Source: a virus. Taken from it: a stretch of DNA of 36,589 bases. This document shows, piece after piece, positions 30,341 through 36,589 of the stretch. A model generated the notes under the pieces. The model did no database searches. It was not told the DNA's origin and worked only from the letters and a program-made list of their open reading frames with translations. Every line of letters begins with the position of its first letter. Position 1 is the first letter of the stretch. The position numbers were made by a program, and so were the translations under genes. Location of the stretch: positions 1 to 36,589 of the IMG/VR virus record IMGVR_UViG_3300025000_001768; one strand, 5' to 3'.

Positions 30341-31271
30341 AATGGGTTTAAAAAGCAAAAACTTACCGCAGAACGCAGCGGTTCAAACCGCTGTTGGTAG
30401 ATACTCTCAGGAAGTACAGGGCATGGTATTTTGCGCTAAGCAATTTCCGCGTGATCAATACGCTGCATGGGACAGAATCAAAGTTGCCTGCCAGAGGAAA
30501 ACACTAGCCGAAATATCCTGCTACGCATACCCGCGCGGGGGGGAGAAAGTTACCGGGCCATCTATCAGGTTGGCTGAGGTGCTGGCGCAGGGCTGGGGGA
30601 ACATGTCCTATGGAGTTACTGAGTTGGAGCAAAGAATGGGCGAATCTACTTGCATGGCTTATGCCTGGGATCTAGAGACAAACGTAAGGTCAGAAAAGAT
30701 CTTTAACGTGAAGCACGAGTTGAAGCTAAAAAATGGAAATATGAAAAAGTTGACCGACCCGCGTGATGTTTACGAATTAGTTGCTAACTATGGAGCCAGG
30801 AGGCAGCGGGCTTGTATCCTTGCCATTATACCCAAGGACGTTGTAGATGCAGCGGTAGAGGAGTGCGAAAAGACCATGACCGGCAACAACAAAGAACCTT
30901 TAGCAGACAGAATCAAGAAGCTGCTTGATAGGTTTAAAGAATTTGGAGTAACCAAGGAAATGGTTGAAAAACATATTGGGTACAGTATCGAGTTGTTTAC
31001 CGCCAAAGACGGAGCTAACCTGATGAAAATATTTAACTCTATCAAGGACGGCATGGGCAAACGTGAGGACTATTTCGAGGTTGGGAGTGCCCAAACCAGG
31101 AAACCGGCTAATGATGATTTAGCCAAGGAATTTCAGCAGAAGCAGGAGCAGAGTCAACAAACTACTGACGGTGTTGCTGGTGCTACTGCAGGCGGACCCG
31201 TAGTTGGTGAAGCAGGTCAAGCTGAATTCGACTTTGACGGGGAGGGCGACGGTAATGATACAACTAACTAG
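30327..31271 (+). CDS. Phage recombination protein, annealing-protein-like
   Basis: A 314-residue protein of a widespread phage family: SREV-like start RYSQEVQGMVFCAKQFPRDQYAAWDRI, core CQRKTLAEISCYAYPRGGEKVTGPSIRLAEVLAQGWGNMSYG, DPRDVYELVANYGARRQRACILAIIP. The tail is Gln/Gly-rich and acidic, ending EFDFDGEGDGND, which recalls SSB-type acidic tips. It directly precedes a PD-(D/E)XK nuclease, the usual annealing protein plus exonuclease pairing. TTG 30327 preferred because GGGAGGA precedes it; the longer frame is upstream of the family start. Confidence 0.8.
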   Translation: MSDFEMGLKSKNLPQNAAVQTAVGRYSQEVQGMVFCAKQFPRDQYAAWDRIKVACQRKTLAEISCYAYPRGGEKVTGPSIRLAEVLAQGWGNMSYGVTELEQRMGESTCMAYAWDLETNVRSEKIFNVKHELKLKNGNMKKLTDPRDVYELVANYGARRQRACILAIIPKDVVDAAVEECEKTMTGNNKEPLADRIKKLLDRFKEFGVTKEMVEKHIGYSIELFTAKDGANLMKIFNSIKDGMGKREDYFEVGSAQTRKPANDDLAKEFQQKQEQSQQTTDGVAGATAGGPVVGEAGQAEFDFDGEGDGNDTTN

Positions 31272-32049
31272 GCAAAATTACCACAGCCTCGAAGCTAATA
31301 GAGTTTTTATGTCTAACAGTCAGTACAAAGCCTTCCTGGAGTGTGAAGCCAAGCAAAAGGCCATATTAGATGGCTTGCACATAGAGGAAACCTCAGAGGC
31401 TTTTCTAGTCGGTAGCTATGTTCATGCTTGGGCAGAGGGATCAAAGGATCAATTTATGGTCGAGCACCCAGAAATGTTTTTGAAGAACGGCAAAGATCTG
31501 AAAAAAGAATTTAAAACTGCGGATGAAATGATCTACACGCTGCAGACTGACAAGTTATGCATGTACATGCTGGAGGGCCAAAAGGAAGTTATCCTGACAG
31601 CAGAGTTTGCGGGAACTCCTTGGAAAATCATGATCGATGCCTACCAACCGGAACGGAGGCGGATCGTTGATCTCAAAACAACCCGCAATATCCGGGAAAA
31701 GGTTTGGGATAACGAGGTTCGGGAGAAAGTCAGCTTCATTGAGCAGTACAAATATATTCAACAGGCTGCTATATATACTGAGGTTGAGAGGTTGGCTAGT
31801 GAAAGGCCGGAAGGTGACATATTCGATTTCTACATCGTGGCTGTGTCTAAACAGGAGCCGCCCGACAAGGAAGTTATAGACCTTCGGGATGCAGAGCGGT
31901 ATTACTACGAACTTGAGAAGGTCAAAGAAAACATGCCGCGGATGTTGGCTGTTAAATCAGGGCAGGAAGTACCTGTACGTTGTGAGCGTTGTGATTTTTG
32001 TCGCAAGACTCGCAAGCTAACCGGCGCGATTCACTACACGGAGTTATAG
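31255..32049 (+). CDS. PD-(D/E)XK exonuclease, RecE-like
   Basis: A 264-residue nuclease resembling the RecE-type PDDEXK_1 phage family. Motifs: VGSYVHAW near residue 50, then IMIDAYQPERRRIVDLKTTRN (core D...DxK near 130-145), QYKYIQQAAIY helix, and a C-terminal four-cysteine cluster CERCDFC. It overlaps the upstream gene by 17 bp. The pair would resect and anneal DNA for phage recombination. Confidence 0.85.
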   Translation: MIQLTRQNYHSLEANRVFMSNSQYKAFLECEAKQKAILDGLHIEETSEAFLVGSYVHAWAEGSKDQFMVEHPEMFLKNGKDLKKEFKTADEMIYTLQTDKLCMYMLEGQKEVILTAEFAGTPWKIMIDAYQPERRRIVDLKTTRNIREKVWDNEVREKVSFIEQYKYIQQAAIYTEVERLASERPEGDIFDFYIVAVSKQEPPDKEVIDLRDAERYYYELEKVKENMPRMLAVKSGQEVPVRCERCDFCRKTRKLTGAIHYTEL

Positions 32050-32058
32050 GAGGTTGCC

Positions 32059-32985
32059 ATGCTTAAAGACTATCAACCAGGCCAAACTCTAACCGAATTC
32101 TTGGCGGTGCGTAAGGCAAGCATTGCCGAAGCCAAAAACGGTAAAAAATATTTATCCTGTACACTTTCGGACGGGGAAACGGAATTAAACGGCAAGCAGT
32201 GGGATTTCAGCGGGGATCCCCCAAAGGAAAACACTGTTATTAAGGTGCAGGCAGACGTTGAGCAGTATAACGGTGCTAACCAGTTGGTCATTCAGAAGTG
32301 GAGAAATGCGGAGCCGGGGGAGAGTGACCCCAGTAAATTTATTGGTAAGTGCCAGGTACCGCTAACTGAAATGGAATCACAGCTTGACCATTTTATAAAC
32401 TCGATATCACATATTGAACTAGGTGATTTTGTCCATAAAGTCATTGAGGGCAGTTACAAGGAGTTTATCGCTTGTCCTGGGGCTATGCGACATCATCACA
32501 ATTATATTGGTGGTTTATTGGAGCATACCTTAAGCGTTACCGCCATGGCGTTGACGGTAGCACTACCGGGTAGTAGTAACGACCTGATCATTGCCGGTGG
32601 GCTGCTGCACGACATCGGCAAAATATACGAATACGACTGGTCAGGATGTAGCATCCAGATGACTACCGAAGGGCGGCTATGCGGACACATTGCCATAGGT
32701 ATCAGGTATCTAGAAGCATACAACCAGGGTATTAATCTGGATAAAAATACTTACCTTGCACTATCACACATGATCGTAAGTCACCATGGAAAATTAGAGT
32801 GGGGCAGTCCGGTAGAGCCGGCAATGAAGGAAGCAGATGCTCTGCACCAGGCCGATGTAATGGACGCGCACTCGTGGAAAATCCAGAAGGCAGAAGCTGA
32901 GGCCGGTGACAAGGAATGGACGGATCGGATATACGGGATCGGGCGGGAGTTTTACGTTTACCGCCCAAGATGCGAGGATGAATAA
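32059..32985 (+). CDS. YhaM-like OB-fold plus HD-domain 3'-5' exonuclease
   Basis: A 308-residue protein. Residues 10-85 are an OB-fold (nucleic-acid binding) and residues 150-280 an HD phosphohydrolase: LEHTLSV (H156), LLHDIGK (HD at 184-185), HIAIGIRY and MIVSHHGKLEWGSP. This architecture matches YhaM/CBF1 exoribonuclease of Firmicutes, acting on RNA or ssDNA 3' ends. Start ATG behind AGGAGG. Its C-terminus is somewhat shorter than typical host YhaM. Confidence 0.85.
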   Translation: MLKDYQPGQTLTEFLAVRKASIAEAKNGKKYLSCTLSDGETELNGKQWDFSGDPPKENTVIKVQADVEQYNGANQLVIQKWRNAEPGESDPSKFIGKCQVPLTEMESQLDHFINSISHIELGDFVHKVIEGSYKEFIACPGAMRHHHNYIGGLLEHTLSVTAMALTVALPGSSNDLIIAGGLLHDIGKIYEYDWSGCSIQMTTEGRLCGHIAIGIRYLEAYNQGINLDKNTYLALSHMIVSHHGKLEWGSPVEPAMKEADALHQADVMDAHSWKIQKAEAEAGDKEWTDRIYGIGREFYVYRPRCEDE

Positions 32986-32987
32986 TT

Positions 32988-33197
32988 ATGCAGGGTAATG
33001 TTAAACAAATTATTTGTATGCCGCGTGCAGAGAATATTCCTGAGCCACACGATAGCTGGGAGTTAACTAAATGTCCTGTCTGTGGATGTGATTGTTATTT
33101 AATGCCTGAAGCTATGCTTGTATTAGCTCTTGGCGGCGGAAATTATGCAGCTTATTGTACGCTTTGTGCATTAAAAGCAGGGGTGAATCGGAAATGA
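32988..33197 (+). CDS. Small zinc-ribbon protein
   Basis: A 69-residue protein with CPVCGCDCY and CTLC pairs, separated by a hydrophobic stretch. Two bases after the YhaM-like stop; no clear ribosome binding site, so likely coupled. Confidence 0.55.
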   Translation: MQGNVKQIICMPRAENIPEPHDSWELTKCPVCGCDCYLMPEAMLVLALGGGNYAAYCTLCALKAGVNRK

Positions 33198-33502
33198 GTA
33201 CTTCATGCGATTGTAGTATGGATATAGAAGGTCAACCAGAATTTTCAACTGAAACATTTCCTGTGTCGCGGAAGGAACATAAGTGCTGTGAGTGCGGAGA
33301 AATTATTCCTGCCGGGTTTATGTATAATTTTATCTCTGGGAAATGGGAAGGCGAATTCCTGACTTTTAAAACCTGTATGGCGTGTTACCGAATCAGGAGT
33401 TATTACTGTCCCAGAGGTTATAACTTAACTGAACTTAGGGAGCATTTAGAAGAATGTTTGGGTTTTGATTACACCGAAGTTCCTGAGAGTGAGGATAATT
33501 AG
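33194..33502 (+). CDS. Small cysteine-rich protein
   Basis: A 102-residue protein; ATG 33194 overlaps the previous stop (ATGA). It has CDC, CCECGEIIPAG and CMAC..RIRSYYCPRG, a zinc-binding treble-clef-like pattern. The block HKCCECGEIIPAGFMY is typical of small phage proteins of unknown function. Confidence 0.65.
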   Translation: MSTSCDCSMDIEGQPEFSTETFPVSRKEHKCCECGEIIPAGFMYNFISGKWEGEFLTFKTCMACYRIRSYYCPRGYNLTELREHLEECLGFDYTEVPESEDN

Positions 33503-34903
33503 ATGCAAATAATTAAATTTCAAGCAGAAAATTTCAAGCGGATAAAGGCTATCGAAATTATACCGGAAGGTAACACAGTCATTATCAGCGGCGCCAATGG
33601 CCAGGGCAAGACATCAATCTTAGATGCTATCTGGATGGCTCTTGGCGGTGCTGATGCCGTCAAGGGTACTAATACCATTAAACCTATTAGAGATGACCAG
33701 AAGCGGGCCAGTGTGACGTTAGACCTGGGTGATATTATAGTCACTCGGACTTGGACGGGGAACGATAAATCAACGCTGAAGGTTGAAAATGCCCAGGGTG
33801 CCAAGTTCCCAAGTCCTCAGAAAATGCTTGATAAGTTGGTTGGACGCCTATCTTTTGACCCGCTGGCGTTTGCCGGACAGGATGACAAGGATCAGCTTGA
33901 AACGCTTTTATCACTTATTGAACTGCCTATCAATCCTAAAGAGTTAGATAGGCAGAAGAAGGAACTTTTTGACGAAAGAACGATCAGGAACCGTGAGACT
34001 AAACAGCTTGAGGGACAGCTTTCGGGCATGACGGAGCCGGATGCCGACACACCAGAAGAGGAAGTAAGCGCATCGGAAATATTAACAAAGATACAGGAAG
34101 CGAGCGAGACCCTAACAGCCAACAGCCTTAAGCGGCAGGAGTTACAAACCCTTGGGTTTCAAATGAACTCACATAAAGCTGAGATAAAATCCATTAATGG
34201 TCAGCTAGACGAATTGTATCAGCAAATTTGTTATCTCGAAGAGAAACTAGCCAAGGAGCAGGAATCTCTTAATGAAGTAGTCTCGAAGGGTAGAACACTT
34301 CAGTCCGAGGTCAAGGAACTTAAAGACCCGGACGTTGAGGGACTGCAGCAAGAAATGAAAGACGTTGAAAAAACCAATCAGTCAGTTCGGGATGCTAAAT
34401 CATACCGAGAGGTAGAGCAAAAACTTAAAACCTCTCAGGGCGAGAGTCTAAAACTGACTAAGCAGATAGAAGCTATTGATAATCAGAAAGAAAAGATGCT
34501 CAAAGAGGCCAAGTTCCCGATTGATGGTTTTGGGTTTAACGAACAGGGAGTTACTCTTGGCGGGATACCGTTTAGACAGTGTTCGGCTGCTGAGAGACTG
34601 AAAGTTTCAATGGCTATGGCAATGTCTTTAAATCCCCAGTTAAGGGTTATTCGCATAACTGATGGTAGCCTTTTGGATAGTTCCAGCATGGCTATAGTTG
34701 AGCAGATGGCAAGGGATAAGGACTTTCAGATCTGGCTTGAGGTTGTGGATGAATCAGGTAGCATGGGGGTTTATATCGAGGATGGGGAAGTTACTGAGAA
34801 GGCTTTGGCTGTGGCGGTACCGGTTGAAATTAAGGCTGAGCCACCCAAGGAAAAATCCATTGACGAAATCCTGCTATCGCTGCAGGAAGAACCTAACTTT
34901 TAA
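33503..34903 (+). CDS. SMC/RecF-like AAA ATPase
   Basis: A 466-residue ABC-type ATPase. Walker A GANGQGKT (30-37); a head-domain strand (LSFDPLAFAGQ) and then a coiled coil from about residue 150 to 330; then the signature region QCSAAERLKVS and Walker B-like LRVIRITDGSLLD, in which the usual DE pair is DG. The form is a miniature RecF/SbcC. It likely cooperates with the recombination pair upstream. No SbcD-like nuclease is adjacent. Confidence 0.85.
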   Translation: MQIIKFQAENFKRIKAIEIIPEGNTVIISGANGQGKTSILDAIWMALGGADAVKGTNTIKPIRDDQKRASVTLDLGDIIVTRTWTGNDKSTLKVENAQGAKFPSPQKMLDKLVGRLSFDPLAFAGQDDKDQLETLLSLIELPINPKELDRQKKELFDERTIRNRETKQLEGQLSGMTEPDADTPEEEVSASEILTKIQEASETLTANSLKRQELQTLGFQMNSHKAEIKSINGQLDELYQQICYLEEKLAKEQESLNEVVSKGRTLQSEVKELKDPDVEGLQQEMKDVEKTNQSVRDAKSYREVEQKLKTSQGESLKLTKQIEAIDNQKEKMLKEAKFPIDGFGFNEQGVTLGGIPFRQCSAAERLKVSMAMAMSLNPQLRVIRITDGSLLDSSSMAIVEQMARDKDFQIWLEVVDESGSMGVYIEDGEVTEKALAVAVPVEIKAEPPKEKSIDEILLSLQEEPNF

Positions 34904-34908
34904 AATAG

Positions 34909-34931
34909 GGCGGAAGTTTTAAGCTTCCGCC
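34909..34931 (+). other. Strong hairpin after the SMC-like gene
   Basis: GGCGGAAG pairs with CTTCCGCC around TTTTAAG. It is not followed by a T run, so it may stabilise or process the mRNA rather than terminate it. Confidence 0.6.
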
Positions 34932-34954
34932 TACGGAAAGGTGGTATTGGCACA

Positions 34955-35500
34955 GTGACAGGTTACGAAAAGCTAAAGTTATCAGTTGAGAATGACTGCA
35001 ACGACGGTAATAAATGCTTTAATCCGAATGGCTGCGATAAACACGGCGCAAAATGCTTTCATGAATACTGCGATAAATTTAAATGGACTATCGACAGAGC
35101 TAAGCATTACGGCGAGAAACTTGGCCTAAACTGGGAAGATGTTTTGAATTCCTGGGAGGAAAAGAGAAACTATTGGTATATGAACTACTACCAGGAGTCA
35201 AATCAGCCTGAGATTAGGGATAATGTGCGGGTGTTTGAAACTACTACTGAGATGCTTAAAAATATTGGGCATAGAGAATTTAGATGTCCGGCGTGTGGTG
35301 GAGTTTCTACTAGTCCTTATAAGTGCGACAGCGGGTTCTTGATGGGTAGAGGCAGGGGTAAGAGAAAAGCAGTCTGTAATTGGAACGTGGGTGGACTTTT
35401 CGGAGACATGGGCAAGGGCGTCTATGTGTATTGTAAGGATAAACTTGCCGGTGAAACTATCTTTATGCCTATTAGTTGGGAAAGCGAGAGGGCGTTATGA
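34955..35500 (+). CDS. Hypothetical cysteine-rich protein
   Basis: A 181-residue protein from GTG 34955 (AAAGGTGG upstream). N-terminal part has a cysteine cluster (DCNDGNKCFNPNGCDKHGAKC) and then a C-terminal FRCPACGG...YKCDSG ribbon. Aromatic-rich mid part RNYWYMNYYQ. No family recognised. It overlaps the next gene at ATGA. Confidence 0.6.
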   Translation: MTGYEKLKLSVENDCNDGNKCFNPNGCDKHGAKCFHEYCDKFKWTIDRAKHYGEKLGLNWEDVLNSWEEKRNYWYMNYYQESNQPEIRDNVRVFETTTEMLKNIGHREFRCPACGGVSTSPYKCDSGFLMGRGRGKRKAVCNWNVGGLFGDMGKGVYVYCKDKLAGETIFMPISWESERAL

Positions 35501-35913
35501 AAGCACTAACCATACACCAACCCTGGGCTTCACTTATAGCCTGCGGAGCTAAGAGGTTTGAAACTAGACCCTGGGTTACAAGGTATCGCGGGCCAATTGC
35601 GATACATGCCTCTAAGTGCAAGGATTACTTATATTTATGCAATCAACCTAAATTTAGATCTGCATTGCCCAAGGTTAACGGACTGGTTCAATTGCCGCTT
35701 GGCGTAATACTTGGCTTTAGTGAATTGACTGACTGCATCGAGATAGTGCCTGACAATTTACCAGAAGAACCTGAATACGGATTTGGCAATTATGGATATG
35801 GCCGGTTTATGTTTGACTTACAAAGCATGAAACTGCTACCTGAACCAATACCGGCAATAGGGCAGCAGAAGCTTTGGAATTGGAAGGTACCACCGGGGGT
35901 GTTATTGCCGTGA
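35497..35913 (+). CDS. ASCH-domain protein
   Basis: A 138-residue protein starting MKALTIHQPWASLIACGAKRFETRPWVTRYRGPIAIHAS, the characteristic ASCH start; ASCH domains adopt a PUA-like fold and bind RNA or modified nucleosides. ATG 35497, overlapping the previous stop. Its own stop overlaps the GTG start that follows. Confidence 0.88.
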   Translation: MKALTIHQPWASLIACGAKRFETRPWVTRYRGPIAIHASKCKDYLYLCNQPKFRSALPKVNGLVQLPLGVILGFSELTDCIEIVPDNLPEEPEYGFGNYGYGRFMFDLQSMKLLPEPIPAIGQQKLWNWKVPPGVLLP

Positions 35914-36589
35914 CAAATCCTAAGCGTATCGAAAAAGGCATGTATTGGGATCGTGCGTGGTCCCTGGTTCGCGGTTGCTCAAAGGTTTCTGACGGGTGCC
36001 TGAACTGCTGGGCAGAGCGGGAAACCTCTATGAGGAGTGTTCATCCTAATGAAAAAATTAAAGCTCAGTATGATGGACTGACGAATGTATGCGGACGTTT
36101 TAACGGGCAAATTAGACTTATGAGAGATAATCTTGACTTGCCACTGAATATCAGTAAACCGACCACTTGGGCGGTGTGGAATGATTTGTTTCATGAGAGT
36201 GTGCCGTTTACCTTCATACGGGCTGCATGGGCGACTATGGCATTATCACGACATCATATTTTTATGGTACTCACAAAAAGACCGGAGCGTATGAAAGCGT
36301 TTTTTGACTGGATGGAAGCGCAGGAGTTTAGGATAGAAACCTATCTTCCTCATATATGGTGGGGAATAACCGCAGAGAACCAGGAGCTGGCGAATAAGCG
36401 GATACCGATATTATTACAGTTGCCGGTGCTGGTCAGGTTCGTATCAGTGGAGCCGATGTTGGGACCAGTGGATTTAACTCCTTGGTTTCCGTGGGATAAA
36501 CACAGAAAAAATTTATTCGGGTGGGCGCCAAACCCTAGCTATACACAAGGATTGCATTGGGTTGTGTGTGGTGGTGAGTCGGGGCCAGG
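35910..36589 (+). CDS. Gp37/Gp68 (DUF5131) family protein, truncated by window end
   Basis: Reads from GTG 35910, which overlaps the preceding stop, to the window end without a stop (226 codons). The family signature GCSKVSDGCLNCWAE carries a three-cysteine cluster, followed by PTTWAVWNDLFHESVPF, LTKRPERM, WWGITAENQELA, PVLVRFVSVEPMLGP and VVCGGESGP. The family is common in phages, function unproven; the three-cysteine motif suggests an iron-sulfur or zinc site. Confidence 0.88.
   Translation, partial: MTNPKRIEKGMYWDRAWSLVRGCSKVSDGCLNCWAERETSMRSVHPNEKIKAQYDGLTNVCGRFNGQIRLMRDNLDLPLNISKPTTWAVWNDLFHESVPFTFIRAAWATMALSRHHIFMVLTKRPERMKAFFDWMEAQEFRIETYLPHIWWGITAENQELANKRIPILLQLPVLVRFVSVEPMLGPVDLTPWFPWDKHRKNLFGWAPNPSYTQGLHWVVCGGESGP

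Overview
The window looks like part of a temperate siphophage of a Gram-positive, probably clostridial, host. This rests on strong AGGAGG-type ribosome binding sites, frequent TTG/GTG starts, Firmicutes-type phage families (frameshifted tail chaperone, YopX, ImmA-like protease, YhaM-like exonuclease, Gp37/Gp68) and an amidase carrying a copper-amine-oxidase-like stalk domain. No host housekeeping gene is seen.

Layout, left to right. (1) 1-1.1 kb: a diversity-generating-retroelement (DGR) type reverse transcriptase with its own terminator; its template and variable repeats are not visible and would lie to the left. (2) 1.1-12.1 kb: a rightward tail operon: tail terminator (apparent ATT start), major tail protein, frameshifted tail chaperones, tape measure, two small tail proteins, and two giant GLUG-repeat proteins, the second ending in a tail-hub-like domain. 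(3) 12.1-13.3 kb: a GTATAC repeat array and a parS-like palindrome, then holin and amidase. (4) 13.3-15.2 kb: a leftward small RNA gene with a consensus promoter, a CRISPR-repeat-like element and a terminator, back to back with a zinc-ribbon/coiled-coil/DUF2325 gene, then a small ribbon-helix-helix regulator with its putative operators. (5) 15.2-21.2 kb: a cargo operon with a 285-nt structured leader holding a boxA-like sequence, then two small proteins, a MoxR AAA+ ATPase, a VWA protein, two proteins of unknown function and a YopX protein. (6) 21.2-22.6 kb: GGTGCC repeat clusters (probable integrase arm sites) and a leftward tyrosine integrase.

(7) 22.7-26.6 kb: the lysogeny region: leftward repressor, ImmA-like protein and three membrane-protein genes, facing a rightward Cro-like gene across a classic operator/promoter switch. 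(8) 26.6-36.6 kb: the rightward early region: HTH and zinc-ribbon small proteins, an HNH-AP2 endonuclease, a ~200-nt highly structured untranslated element, a recombination pair (annealing-protein-like plus PD-(D/E)XK nuclease), a YhaM-like OB-HD protein, an SMC/RecF-like ATPase, an ASCH protein and a Gp37/Gp68 protein cut by the window end.

Lysis genes, cargo, integrase and immunity genes follow one another without host DNA between them. That is the order expected of an unintegrated or circularly read phage genome with an intact attP, not of a linear prophage. The best candidates for undescribed biology are the leftward CRISPR-repeat-like small RNA at 13.34-13.5 kb, the structured RNA at 29.84-30.04 kb, and the boxA-led MoxR-VWA operon.
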